From a virus: a stretch of 41,349 bases of DNA. The stretch is taken from positions 1-41,349 of IMG/VR virus record IMGVR_UViG_3300001473_000110; one strand, given 5' to 3'. Numbering within the stretch: the stretch's first letter is position 1; every line of letters begins with the position of its first letter. Positions 7,563 through 14,425 of this stretch are shown here, in pieces. The notes under the pieces were generated by a model. The model worked only from the letters and a program-made list of their open reading frames with translations. It was not told where the DNA came from and did no database searches. A program made the position numbers and the translations under genes.

Positions 7563-8239
7563 TGGTTTATGGACGCACCGACCCGAAAGCCCGTGGGAAG
7601 CTGATCGCTGCGATCAAGATCACGCAGAAGCAGCTGCAGATGGACGACCCGACCTATCGGGACTTCCTCGCCAGGAACTTCAGCGGTCTGACATCCTGCA
7701 CGCAGCTGGAACAGGACCAGCTGGCGGAGCTACTCGACGCCCTAAAGCGCGAACTGCCCGAAGGGCACCCCGCGCGCACGAAGGGCCACTACATCCGGCC
7801 GGAACACCGCAAGGCCCGCGCGCTGTGGTTCTCCCTCTTTCATTTGGGGGTGGTTGAGACGGGCAGCGACGCTGCGTTTGCCGCCTATGTCCGGGGCATG
7901 ACCGAGATCGACAATCCGCGCTTTGTCCGCAACTGGACGCCCATCATCGAAGGGCTGAAAGCCTGGGCCGCACGGGAGGGGGGCGTCGACTGGTCCGAGC
8001 GGTGGGACTCCCTGGGCGACCCGCGATCGCAGGTAATCCTGGCGCAGTGGAAACGGTTGGTCGACGCCGGCGTCATTAAGAACCGGCACGCGATGATGAA
8101 GTACGCGCGCAGCACCAAGCACGTGTCGCGTGAATGCATGGTCTGGCAGATGGATCTCGCCCAGCGCGACCGGTTTATCGAACATCTCGGCGGGCGGATC
8201 CGCAAGCTGGGCGAGCGTCCGGCCGCGAGCGCATCATGA
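7562..8239 (+). CDS. gemA: GemA / Mu gp16 family regulator
   Basis: 225 aa of the gp16 (DUF1018) family. The diagnostic N-terminal block is present: a lysine-rich lead, then IAAIKITQKQLQMDDPTYRD followed by FLARNFSG, and later a WFSLFHLGVVETGSDAAF segment. In Mu, GemA/Mor-region proteins alter host gene expression and DNA supercoiling late in the early phase; the biochemical activity is not settled. The gene lies in the same relative position as in Mu, after gam and before the activator. The start shares a base with the preceding stop. The C-terminal 100 residues are less typical but rich in helices. Confidence 0.85.
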   Translation: MVYGRTDPKARGKLIAAIKITQKQLQMDDPTYRDFLARNFSGLTSCTQLEQDQLAELLDALKRELPEGHPARTKGHYIRPEHRKARALWFSLFHLGVVETGSDAAFAAYVRGMTEIDNPRFVRNWTPIIEGLKAWAAREGGVDWSERWDSLGDPRSQVILAQWKRLVDAGVIKNRHAMMKYARSTKHVSRECMVWQMDLAQRDRFIEHLGGRIRKLGERPAASAS

Positions 8240-8514
8240 ACGCCACCAACCTCGCCCAGATACGCATCTTTCAACATCTTCATTTCTTGAGACGGATCGA
8301 AGAGCGCGCGCTGCCGGTCAGCGACGCGCGGATCGGCGAGCTGGAAGCGTTTCTCAAGCGGGCTCGTCCGGCTTTCGAGGCTCCGCCGCGGAACCGTTAT
8401 GCGGTCCGCGTGCGGACTTCCCAGGGGCGTCTCAGGGTCATCTTCGACACGCAGACGGAAACCATCGTCACCGCCTGGCGGATCGATGTGAGCGGGCGCG
8501 GGATCGATGTCTGA
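8236..8514 (+). CDS. Small early protein, possible BECR/RelE-like fold
   Basis: 92 aa, coupled by ATGA to gemA. An N-terminal helical half (FQHLHFLRRIEERALPVSDA) is followed by a beta-rich half, RYAVRVRTSQGRLRVIFDTQ then TIVTAW. Histidine and arginine in the first helix plus a terminal beta hairpin recall small RelE or barnase-like folds, but I cannot align catalytic residues. No antitoxin-like partner is obvious. Treat it as a conserved-style unknown. It overlaps the next gene by eight bases. Confidence 0.5.
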   Translation: MNATNLAQIRIFQHLHFLRRIEERALPVSDARIGELEAFLKRARPAFEAPPRNRYAVRVRTSQGRLRVIFDTQTETIVTAWRIDVSGRGIDV

Positions 8515-8761
8515 AACAGGCTTCTCGGACCTGAAATTCCTGCAGGCGGTCAAGTATCTGCAGCGGCAGGACGAGCAGGTTCACTGGCCGGCCGACGGCC
8601 CGCCGACCATCAACGGCGTGGAGCACAGCGTGCAGGAGGTCGTCGCCTATGCCGAAGAGCTGCGCCAGGCCGGCGCGGAAGGGCCGCTGCCGACCCGGCG
8701 TCCGGGGCGCCCGGCGAAATTCCACCCCCGAAACAAGGAGAACGATCATGACCGGCTTTGA
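8507..8761 (+). CDS. Small early protein with RPGRPAK tail, unknown
   Basis: 84 aa, starting within the last codons of the preceding gene and ending 14 bases inside the second ParB-like gene. The N-terminal half is acidic and helical (LKFLQAVKYLQRQDEQVHWP), the centre has HSVQEVVAYAEELRQAG, and the C-terminus RRPGRPAKFHP resembles an AT-hook-like GRP patch that can bind the DNA minor groove. That resemblance is short and only suggestive. Family unknown. Confidence 0.5.
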   Translation: MSETGFSDLKFLQAVKYLQRQDEQVHWPADGPPTINGVEHSVQEVVAYAEELRQAGAEGPLPTRRPGRPAKFHPRNKENDHDRL

Positions 8762-9575
8762 CCCAAGAGCGGGCCGTCCATCCTTTGCCTGGCTGAACCC
8801 GGAAAGCTGCATTTCCGACGCGCGCTATCAGCGGCCCACGGATGGGAACCGTTCCGCGCGGCTGATCGCCAAGATCGAGCAGGAGTTCAACTGGTCGAAG
8901 TTCGCCGCCGTCGTGGTGACCGATAATGGCGACGGTACGTACGCGGTCCTGGACGGTCAGCATCGGGTCGCGGCCGCCCTCCGGCATCCCAAGGTCTTCG
9001 AGATCCCGGCCCTGATCATGGATACCGAAACGCTCGTGGAGCAGGCCGAGGCCTTTCTGGGCGTGAACCGAGACCGCGTCCTGACCAACAAACCAACCGA
9101 ACACTACGCGCGGCTCGCCGCCCGTGATCCGGACGCGATGGAGATTAACAGGGTTTGCAAGGAGGCCGATGTGGAGATCGCCCGCACAGTGCGGTTGGCC
9201 CAGGATCTGAAACCGAACGAGACCCTGGCGATCGCGTCGATCGGTCAGGCGATCCGCAAGTATGGCAATGAGCCGACGGTCCGCGCGCTGAAGGCGATCC
9301 GCGCCGCCTATCCGGATCGTAAGGGAGAGCTGCGCGCCGGCACGATCAAGGCGACCGCCGAACTGATCTATCTGCACAAGGCGGACATCGACGACGCGCG
9401 CCTGGCGCAAACACTGTCGACCAAGCCGGCGAAAGACCGCGACGAGGCGGCGCGATCGTACAAGGCAAACTTCGGCGGCAGCACTGTGCTGGCGCTGCGC
9501 AAGGCGCTGGAGCGCGACTACAACGGGATCCCTGGCGGCAAGAAGCTGAAGGATCCCGGCGGGAAGGCGAAATGA
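8748..9575 (+). CDS. Second ParB/Srx-domain protein (DUF6551-like)
   Basis: 275 aa with a strong ribosome site (AAGGAG at 8735-8740). The ParB-like region is near the N-terminus: RYQRPTDGNRSARLIAKI, then FAAVVVTDNGDGTYAVLDGQ followed by HRVAAAL, the family nucleotide-binding box. The C-terminal half is helical, with repeated alanine-rich segments. This family is common in phage early regions and is not tied to chromosome partition. It differs clearly from the first ParB-like protein at 939-1730, so the phage has two unrelated members. A role in regulating phage DNA or acting on host DNA is possible, but the activity is unknown. Confidence 0.75.
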   Translation: MTGFDPRAGRPSFAWLNPESCISDARYQRPTDGNRSARLIAKIEQEFNWSKFAAVVVTDNGDGTYAVLDGQHRVAAALRHPKVFEIPALIMDTETLVEQAEAFLGVNRDRVLTNKPTEHYARLAARDPDAMEINRVCKEADVEIARTVRLAQDLKPNETLAIASIGQAIRKYGNEPTVRALKAIRAAYPDRKGELRAGTIKATAELIYLHKADIDDARLAQTLSTKPAKDRDEAARSYKANFGGSTVLALRKALERDYNGIPGGKKLKDPGGKAK

Positions 9576-9910
9576 CGGCGCCATGGCGCCCGGAGGACAT
9601 CATGCTGACACCCTTGGAACACAAGACCCTGCGCGAGACGGTCCGGATTTGTCCGCCGCCCCGCGGGTTCGATCTCAGTGGCTGTAAAAGCCCGGATACG
9701 GCGCGCCGCTTCTGGTTGAAACTGCAAGCCCGAGGATATGCCGAAATCGCGCGCGAGGGCCGCGTCCAGGACGAGACAGTCCAGGGCGAGTTTGTCTTCC
9801 TGACCGAGAAGGGCCGGAAGGCCGCAGCCGAGGAGGCGTCTTATCTGCAGCACGAGGAGGGGCTCACCGATCCCTCCCTCCAATCACACACAGAAGGAAC
9901 AAGCAAATGA
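9572..9910 (+). CDS. Winged-helix-like small protein, unknown
   Basis: 112 aa from the ATG that overlaps the ParB-like stop, or 102 aa from the ATG at 9602, which has a GGAGGAC site in front and may be the true start. The segment ARRFWLKLQARGYAEIAREG, followed by a hairpin and FVFLTEKGRKAAAEE, has the helix-turn-strand pattern of winged-helix DNA-binding proteins. That is a pattern reading, not a family match. It is the last gene of the tightly overlapped early block and overlaps the lipoprotein gene by ATGA. Confidence 0.55.
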   Translation: MTAPWRPEDIMLTPLEHKTLRETVRICPPPRGFDLSGCKSPDTARRFWLKLQARGYAEIAREGRVQDETVQGEFVFLTEKGRKAAAEEASYLQHEEGLTDPSLQSHTEGTSK

Positions 9911-10332
9911 ACCGGACTCTCATTGGATGTGTCGCACTGTTGGCCCTTGCAGCATGTGACGGTCCCGACGACGCGCAGGTCGCTAAACGCAACATGGCAA
10001 AAGCTGCGGATAACTTCGAAATCATGCGGCGCGTTGTCATGTACAACGCAATCCGTGGTGAGAACATCATGGTTTCGGAGGGGCGTTGTTCCGTTGAAGC
10101 CGGTCAACTCCGCACATCTGTAATCTGCAAGATCGGGCCGGATACCTTCATCCGAAACTTCTACGGCAACTCAGACAACACCGTCTATTTCGTAGAGCAA
10201 ATGGACCCGGTGCCGGTCAATGTCTACCACTACCGCCGAACCTTCAAACCGCAAGCTATTCTGCCGGACATCGACTTCCGGGGGAGCGCGTCTGCCGCCG
10301 CCGATGCGTTGACGCCAGACAGCAGCGACTAG
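9907..10332 (+). CDS. Phage lipoprotein (beta-sandwich type)
   Basis: 141 aa with a clear lipoprotein signal: a short basic start, hydrophobic core and lipobox LALAAC, so C17 should be lipidated and the protein anchored at the membrane. The mature part, QVAKRNMAKAADNFEIMRRV followed by VMYNAIRGENIM and a cysteine-containing GRCSVE strand, matches a lipoprotein family often found in phages of alphaproteobacteria, as far as I recall. Lipoproteins expressed by prophages often block superinfection or alter the envelope; that role is inferred here. GAAGGAAC serves as ribosome site. From this gene on, spacing is looser and GC content lower than in the core early operon. Confidence 0.7.
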   Translation: MNRTLIGCVALLALAACDGPDDAQVAKRNMAKAADNFEIMRRVVMYNAIRGENIMVSEGRCSVEAGQLRTSVICKIGPDTFIRNFYGNSDNTVYFVEQMDPVPVNVYHYRRTFKPQAILPDIDFRGSASAAADALTPDSSD

Positions 10333-10354
10333 CGGTCCCTTGAGGAACACACCG

Positions 10355-10726
10355 ATGAATGACGCGAAATGCTCCAACTGCGCAGACCTACAACGTACTT
10401 TTGACCTACGCTGGAAAGCCGACCAGCGCGCAATCAAGATTTGGCAGGAAGCCAACCCCGGCAACGATCTGGTGTGGCCCGATCATGCAGATTTGGTGGT
10501 CTATTTACTGGGCCGACTCTCGCAACCCCTCTCACTGCCTCAGACCCCGATTCAAGGTGAAGGCGGCTCCCAGTTAGACGCCCTGCCCGCCATAGAAATG
10601 GTCGACGATCTGGTTGAAGCGGTCATGAAAATCGAAGTTCGAAACGGCGATCACGTCGAAGTGCTCGGCGATTTTGTGTACCGGGACGAAATCAAACTGT
10701 GGCTGCAAACAGCCCTCGCAAGCTAG
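10355..10726 (+). CDS. Hypothetical accessory protein
   Basis: 123 aa from the ATG at 10355, which has TGAGGA 10 bases upstream. The start region has CSNC, and the middle has two predicted helices (RWKADQRAIKIWQEANPG and DLVVYLLGRL). The C-terminal part ends with a two-strand plus helix pattern. One CxxC pair alone does not support a zinc finger. Not recognised. It sits in the loosely spaced stretch between early genes and mor, so it may be cargo rather than a core replication gene. Confidence 0.55.
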   Translation: MNDAKCSNCADLQRTFDLRWKADQRAIKIWQEANPGNDLVWPDHADLVVYLLGRLSQPLSLPQTPIQGEGGSQLDALPAIEMVDDLVEAVMKIEVRNGDHVEVLGDFVYRDEIKLWLQTALAS

Positions 10727-10735
10727 GAGGCTCTG

Positions 10736-11257
10736 ATGAGCGATAAATATGACTGGTATTTGCCGGGTGCGGAAACCACGGCACGTCTGGAAGCAGCCAG
10801 CGCAGAGCAGGCCGCTACGCAGGAGGCGCGGAAGGCGTTTCAAGATGAGATCGGGGCAGAGATGACTGTCCGCCAAGGCGGCGCAGTGGCCGGCTTTGTC
10901 TTCTCAGATCCGCCCGGCAAGTGGCGATGCATGGGATCTATTAGCGGTCGGGATTTCTACGCACCCTACCGTCGCTCCAAAGCGGACAAGGAACTGTGGT
11001 CACGCATTCAAGGGCTGCACGAAACAGCGGCCAGCGGCTTGAACCGCGATATCTTGGGGGACTCCTGGGGCATCTCGTGCGAACCCGGTCCACGCGGCGG
11101 TTTTGTTCTTCGCGGTGTCTCTGCCCAACAAGTGAATGGCGAATGGCTGCTCGGGTTGCCCCGCTCAAAACAAGCACCCACCGCGCCGGAAGACTGCACA
11201 CCTATCCCGCTGTCTGAATACTACCGCCGTGTTGAGGCGGAAAAGGACGCGGCCTAG
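10736..11257 (+). CDS. Hypothetical accessory protein
   Basis: 173 aa with a perfect AGGAGG site (10725-10730), which overlaps the preceding stop. The N-terminal 45 residues form a helical, alanine- and glutamate-rich lead (ARLEAASAEQAATQEARKAF). The centre is soluble and aromatic (KWRCMGSISGRDFYAPYRRS), and there is no signal peptide or membrane segment. No family is recognised. The strong ribosome site and intact frame make it a likely gene in the accessory stretch. Confidence 0.6.
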   Translation: MSDKYDWYLPGAETTARLEAASAEQAATQEARKAFQDEIGAEMTVRQGGAVAGFVFSDPPGKWRCMGSISGRDFYAPYRRSKADKELWSRIQGLHETAASGLNRDILGDSWGISCEPGPRGGFVLRGVSAQQVNGEWLLGLPRSKQAPTAPEDCTPIPLSEYYRRVEAEKDAA

Positions 11258-11272
11258 TTCGAGGAGGGCTCG

Positions 11273-11476
11273 GTGAGAGACGAAGAGCGCATCGAGAAGG
11301 CTATTGAATTAGCAGTGCAGTATGGCGGCTTTGACGGCGTTCACCACAAAGCCTGGGTCATCGATCAGATGGTTCGCATCCTTGCGGGGGACGATTACGA
11401 CCAACTCGTCACAGACGCAAAGGACGGAGAAGATGGGCCTGAGACCTATGATTGGGATGAGGGCATAGCACCCTAG
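11273..11476 (+). CDS. Small conserved-style phage protein (HHKAWVIDQM type)
   Basis: 67 aa from a GTG with GAGGAGG upstream. The core HHKAWVIDQMVRILAGDDYD is a motif I associate with short hypothetical proteins in many phages of alphaproteobacteria, where it also appears at the N-terminus of nucleotide-metabolism proteins. The acidic C-terminus (DGEDGPETYDWDEG) is typical of the same group. No activity is assigned. It closes the run of accessory genes before the stem-loop and nuclease gene. Confidence 0.6.
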   Translation: MRDEERIEKAIELAVQYGGFDGVHHKAWVIDQMVRILAGDDYDQLVTDAKDGEDGPETYDWDEGIAP

Positions 11477-11526
11477 ACCAAGGAGTCCGCGTTCGGTCAT
11501 GGCCCCGTTTACAACCCAATGCCATG

Positions 11527-11565
11527 CGTTCGATAGTTGCGACTTTCAATAGCAACTCGCGAACG
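11527..11565 (+). promoter_or_regulatory. Long stem-loop just upstream of nuclease ribosome site
   Basis: CGTTCG at 11527-11532 and AGTTGC at 11535-11540 are matched in inverse by GCAACT (11552-11557) and CGAACG (11560-11565), giving a 14-base stem with one two-base internal mismatch and an 11-base loop. The stem ends on the first base of the GGAGGA ribosome site (11565-11570) of the nuclease gene. No T-run follows, so it is not an ordinary terminator; control of translation or mRNA stability, or an operator, fits better. Confidence 0.6.
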
Positions 11566-11577
11566 GAGGAGAGTTCG

Positions 11578-12096
11578 ATGCAACAGGTGCGGAATAGAAT
11601 CGGAAGAGTGTTGAGGGATGCGCTGCTGGCTGGCATCGCTGCCGTGGCGATCGCGGCCGCGCCGGCGGCGGCGTCGGACTTCGTCGAGGGCGACGTGATC
11701 GAGGGGATCGGGTACCCGGTCGATGGAGACAGCCTGGATGTAGGCGAAAAGCGGATCCCCGTGCGCTTGTTCGGGATCAGCGCGCCGGAATACGACGCGC
11801 CGCTGGGGCCTTTCGCGACACGCGTCCTACACGAGTTCGCCTACGGCAAGGACTTCCGGTGCATCGTCATCGATGTCGACAAGTACAAGCGGCCGGTGGC
11901 GGAGTGTTTCCGGCGCGGCGGCGATCTGCTGAACACCTACCTGCTGGGCGCCGGCGCGGCTACCGTCTACCGTCGTTTCCTGTTCAAGGACAGGGATGCC
12001 AAGACGGTCGAGGCCTACCTTGCGGCCGAAAAGGCTGCCTGCGCCGAGCGCCGCGGTATCTGGCGCGATCGCCCGGCCGGGATCTGCGGCAACTAA
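11578..12096 (+). CDS. Exported staphylococcal-nuclease-family protein
   Basis: 172 aa with an N-terminal signal peptide (basic start, long Ala-rich hydrophobic stretch, likely cut after AAPAAAS). The mature domain is a thermonuclease fold: DGD at 49-51 (calcium-binding), then RLFGISAPE with R63 and E71 at the spacing of catalytic R35 and E43, and KRPVAEC with R105 for R87. The position of calcium ligand D40 is serine (S68), so metal use may differ. It should cut nucleic acid in the periplasm or outside the cell, for example incoming DNA of rivals or debris at lysis; the role is inferred. I chose the ATG at 11578 for its GGAGGA site; an ATG at 11524 lies inside the stem-loop region. Confidence 0.85.
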   Translation: MQQVRNRIGRVLRDALLAGIAAVAIAAAPAAASDFVEGDVIEGIGYPVDGDSLDVGEKRIPVRLFGISAPEYDAPLGPFATRVLHEFAYGKDFRCIVIDVDKYKRPVAECFRRGGDLLNTYLLGAGAATVYRRFLFKDRDAKTVEAYLAAEKAACAERRGIWRDRPAGICGN

Positions 12097-12099
12097 ACC

Positions 12100-12471
12100 A
12101 TGAACCGCCTCGCCGTCCCCAGCAGCCTGAATCAGCTAATCGATGCCGCCGGCGTCGATGCCGCGCTGACGCTGGTGGCGGCCCGGCGCGGCACCCGATT
12201 CTGGATCCCGAAGAAGGCGGAAGGGTCCGAACTGGCCAAGATCGTCGGCATTGACGATGCGCGCAAAATCGTCGAGGAATTGGCCAACGAGCGTATCGAG
12301 ATTCCGGTGGCCAAGCGGATCTTGAACCGCTGGCTGCGGGAGCGCGGAGCGTCCCAGGAAGCGCGCGCGAACAAGATCGGCGTCTCGCGCCGCACGGTTC
12401 AAAACTGGGACGCGGCCGAGGGCGCCAGGGTTTCAGGCCCGCAGCCCGATCTGTTCGACGCCGCCGGCTGA
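12100..12471 (+). CDS. mor: Mor/C-family transcription activator
   Basis: 123 aa. It shows the Mor pattern: two related dimerisation segments, LIDAAGVDAALTLVAARRGT ending in RFWIPK, and KIVGIDDARKIVEELANERI, followed by a helix-turn-helix near the C-terminus (ASQEARANKIGVSRRTVQNW). In Mu, Mor activates the middle promoter and the related C protein the late promoters by binding dyad sites just upstream of -35. Here only one such gene is visible, right between early and late blocks, so it probably drives the late genes. The 19-bp palindromes at 12502 and 20166 are natural candidates for its sites. The ribosome site is weak. Confidence 0.75.
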   Translation: MNRLAVPSSLNQLIDAAGVDAALTLVAARRGTRFWIPKKAEGSELAKIVGIDDARKIVEELANERIEIPVAKRILNRWLRERGASQEARANKIGVSRRTVQNWDAAEGARVSGPQPDLFDAAG

Positions 12472-12501
12472 CACCATCCCATCACCGACAGCAACCGAAC
12501 C

Positions 12502-12520
12502 GGGCGCAACTGTTGCGCCC
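12502..12520. promoter_or_regulatory. 19-bp perfect palindrome, late-unit operator candidate, copy 1
   Basis: GGGCGCAACTGTTGCGCCC is a perfect dyad around T12511. The same 19 bases, with seven flanking bases also identical (12499-12524 and 20163-20188), occur in front of the second late unit. No T-run follows, so a terminator is unlikely. Position right after mor and before the lysis genes suggests an activator site. No convincing -35/-10 pair is visible downstream, as expected for an activator-dependent promoter. Confidence 0.7.
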
Positions 12521-12577
12521 TGAATCCGCGCGTCAGGATCGATCATCCTGTCCCCACTGATTTGACAGTAAACACTT

Positions 12578-12603
12578 GGGGGCTTTGCCCCCGTCTTCTT
12601 TGG
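12578..12603 (+). terminator. Terminator-like hairpin in leader of first late unit
   Basis: GGGGGC (12578-12583), loop TTT, GCCCCC (12587-12592), then GTCTTCTTT. This is a canonical intrinsic terminator shape with a short mixed T-run. It lies after the palindrome and only 14 bases before the endolysin start, so any transcript begun near the palindrome must pass it. It may end mor transcription, or act as a leader attenuator. Confidence 0.65.
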
Positions 12604-12616
12604 CGGACGACCTGTC

Positions 12617-12997
12617 GTGACGATTTGGAACCCGAACAGCACGCCGAACTTTTCGCAAGCCGAGATGGCTTGCACCTGCGGCCAGTGCGCCGGCCTGTCC
12701 GATATGGACGGACACTTCATGCTGAAGCTGCAGGTCTTGCGGAGTGAGATCGGGCTTCCGTTTCACATGCTCAGTGCCTTCCGGTGTCCGTTGCATCCCA
12801 AGGAACGCGGAAAGTCGCGCCCGGGATCGCATGCCGCCGGTCTCGCTGCGGACATCTTGGCGGGCGGTCCGCTTCAGTACGAGATCATCGCCCGGGCCAG
12901 ACGACTCGGCCTGGTCGGGATCGGGATTGCCAAATCATTCATCCACGTGGACGGCGGTCACCCTTGGGCATACCGGCCGACCGTCTGGACCTACTGA
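12617..12997 (+). CDS. Peptidase M15 family endolysin
   Basis: 126 aa, a compact M15A/VanY-like zinc carboxypeptidase. The SxHxxGxAxD motif is present as SHAAGLAAD with H72 and D79, and the second zinc histidine is in FIHVDGGH (H110, D112). It should cut peptide cross-links in peptidoglycan at lysis. There is no signal peptide, so release needs the holin encoded next. The start is a GTG at 12617 with only a weak ribosome site, close behind the leader hairpin. It is the first gene of the late lysis and packaging unit. Confidence 0.9.
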   Translation: MTIWNPNSTPNFSQAEMACTCGQCAGLSDMDGHFMLKLQVLRSEIGLPFHMLSAFRCPLHPKERGKSRPGSHAAGLAADILAGGPLQYEIIARARRLGLVGIGIAKSFIHVDGGHPWAYRPTVWTY

Positions 12998-13007
12998 CGA
13001 GGAAATC

Positions 13008-13217
13008 ATGGACAAGCTAACTTACCTCCTCTCCGGAGGGTTTTTGAGCGGGAGGCGGACCTATGTGCTGGGCGCGCTAATGGCGGCCCAGGCGGTGGCT
13101 AGCTGGGCGCTGGGCGACACGACCCTGCCGCAGCTGCTGGAACAGCTGCCCGAGATCCTGGGCGGTCTCGGCATCATGACGCTCCGCGCGGGCATTCAGA
13201 AAGGTGCGGCAAAATGA
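13008..13217 (+). CDS. Holin-like small membrane protein
   Basis: 69 aa with one clear membrane segment (RRTYVLGALMAAQAVASWAL) and a second weaker hydrophobic stretch (LPEILGGLGIMTLRAG) ending in a basic tail. Size, position between endolysin and lipoprotein, and the GLGxxTLRAGI ending fit holins of alphaproteobacterial phages. GACGAGGAAATC provides the ribosome site. The stop overlaps the lipoprotein start by ATGA. Holin activity is inferred from context. Confidence 0.7.
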   Translation: MDKLTYLLSGGFLSGRRTYVLGALMAAQAVASWALGDTTLPQLLEQLPEILGGLGIMTLRAGIQKGAAK

Positions 13218-13582
13218 GGGCGCTGATCGCTTCCACTCTCGCCTTGTGTCTGTTGTCAGCCTGCACCGTTGTTGAAGCGGAAACGCCGGCACAGAAGGCC
13301 TTCGCGCTGAGTTCTGAGTACGCCGCCGCGCTGACCGTCGCGGAAGGGTATGAAGCCCTTCCGCGTTGCACCGCCGGCGTCGAGACACCCTGTTCGGATC
13401 CGGACACGGTCGAGCGGATCCGTAAGGCGGACAAGCTGGCCTATGCGGCCGTGAGCGCAGCGCAGAACTTTGTCCGGGATCATCCAGGGGACAAGGCCGG
13501 CATCGTTGGCGCATTGGCCGCCGCGAACCTGGCCCTCTCCGAGTTTCGAGCCGTGCTCAGTGACAAAGTGACAGGAGACTGA
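13214..13582 (+). CDS. Lysis-cassette lipoprotein, possible spanin-like
   Basis: 122 aa with a lipobox (LCLLSAC, lipidated C17). The mature part is helical and acidic (AQKAFALSSEYAAALTVAEG) and has a cysteine pair around RCTAGVETPC, which could form a disulfide in the periplasm. Proteins of this look stand next to endolysin and holin genes in other phages of alphaproteobacteria. An outer-membrane spanin role (as Rz1) is possible, but the sequence is not proline-rich and no inner-membrane Rz partner is obvious; the coiled-coil membrane protein at 14024 could be considered. Coupled by ATGA to the holin-like gene. Confidence 0.65.
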   Translation: MRALIASTLALCLLSACTVVEAETPAQKAFALSSEYAAALTVAEGYEALPRCTAGVETPCSDPDTVERIRKADKLAYAAVSAAQNFVRDHPGDKAGIVGALAAANLALSEFRAVLSDKVTGD

Positions 13583-13584
13583 CC

Positions 13585-13797
13585 ATGCCGCCAATTTTGG
13601 ATTTTGCCTTTAAAGCGCTCAGCTGGGCATTGATTGCAGCACAGCGGGGCACCGAGGTTGTCGAGCTGCTGAGCGAGACAAAGAGCGCCGTCGAACGGAT
13701 GGTGCTGGAGAAGCGAGACCCGACTGCTGAGGAATGGGAGATCCTCAACCAGCGAATCGAGATCCTGCGCAGCAACCTGCACAGCGACGACGCCTAG
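13585..13797 (+). CDS. Small helical protein of lysis region, unknown
   Basis: 70 aa, two bases after the lipoprotein gene, with an AGGAGA site inside the end of that gene. It has a moderately hydrophobic N-terminal helix (LDFAFKALSWALIAAQRGTE) and a charged second helix with EKRDPTAEEWEILNQRIEIL, a motif I have seen in small proteins beside phage lysis genes. It could be membrane-associated. No activity is known. Confidence 0.6.
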   Translation: MPPILDFAFKALSWALIAAQRGTEVVELLSETKSAVERMVLEKRDPTAEEWEILNQRIEILRSNLHSDDA

Positions 13798-13802
13798 CTT
13801 GC

Positions 13803-14027
13803 ATGGATGCGACGGATGAGGCGACGCGGCAGGAGGAACAAGACCGCGCGCGGGCTTTGGCGGGGGTGAAGAAACGGGCGGCGGTTCAAGAGAACGGCCG
13901 CCCGCCTTCGGCACAGAAATCCTGCGCCGGGTGTGGCTGTGAGATTCCACCCCAGCGCCTCGCTGCAATGCCGGGCGCGACGTTGTGCATCGACTGCGCG
14001 GCAGAGAATGAAGGGCGGGCACGATGA
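13803..14027 (+). CDS. TraR/DksA-type C4 zinc-finger protein
   Basis: 74 aa. The C-terminal half is a DksA/TraR zinc finger: CAGCGCEIPPQRLAAMPGAT followed by LCIDC, giving the CxxC-x17-CxxC pattern. The N-terminal half is a single charged helix, as in TraR, without the long coiled coil of DksA. TraR-type proteins enter the RNA polymerase secondary channel and shift promoter choice like DksA plus ppGpp. Mu-like phages often carry one between lysis and head genes. The start at 13803 lies six bases after the previous stop; it overlaps the gp25-like gene by ATGA. Confidence 0.85.
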   Translation: MDATDEATRQEEQDRARALAGVKKRAAVQENGRPPSAQKSCAGCGCEIPPQRLAAMPGATLCIDCAAENEGRAR

Positions 14028-14425
14028 CGGGGGTCGAGTTTATGAAAGCCATCGCCGAGATCTTCGACCTGATCTTCGCCTTCTTCGCGCTGATCCTATC
14101 GATAGCGGCCTGGTTCATCGCGCGGTCGGGCGTCTCGAAGAGAGAGACAGAGGACAAAATTGATACCGTCAAGGCGGAGCTGACTGCCGAGATCGACAAG
14201 ATCGACCAAGACCTCCGGGAGAACCGGGAGAGCATTGTCCGCGTTGAGGAAAGGGTGAATGCCCTGCCGGACACAGAGTACATGGACAAGGTCCATACGC
14301 GGATCTCCGCGGTTAAGACCATTGCCACCGATACCAAAGAGGAGCTGGCCGCGATCGGAGCAACAGTAACGTCGATCGATAAGGCGGTCGGCACCCTCCA
14401 GAAGGTACTGCACAAACATGACTGA
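14024..14425 (+). CDS. Mu gp25-like membrane coiled-coil protein (DUF2730)
   Basis: 133 aa. An N-terminal membrane helix (IFDLIFAFFALILSIAAWFI) is followed by a long coiled coil (KIDTVKAELTAEIDKIDQDL onward to about residue 130). This matches the DUF2730 family that holds Mu gp25. The function is not established; the shape resembles inner-membrane spanins, so a lysis role has been considered for such genes. It lies in the standard order before gp26, gp27 and terminase. The last eight bases overlap the next gene. Confidence 0.8.
   Translation: MTGVEFMKAIAEIFDLIFAFFALILSIAAWFIARSGVSKRETEDKIDTVKAELTAEIDKIDQDLRENRESIVRVEERVNALPDTEYMDKVHTRISAVKTIATDTKEELAAIGATVTSIDKAVGTLQKVLHKHD

Noticed and set aside
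12562-12567. TTGACA as a -35 box for the lysis unit
   Set aside because: A -10 at normal spacing would fall in the terminator-like hairpin and does not look like one, so an unaided sigma-70 promoter is not supported.
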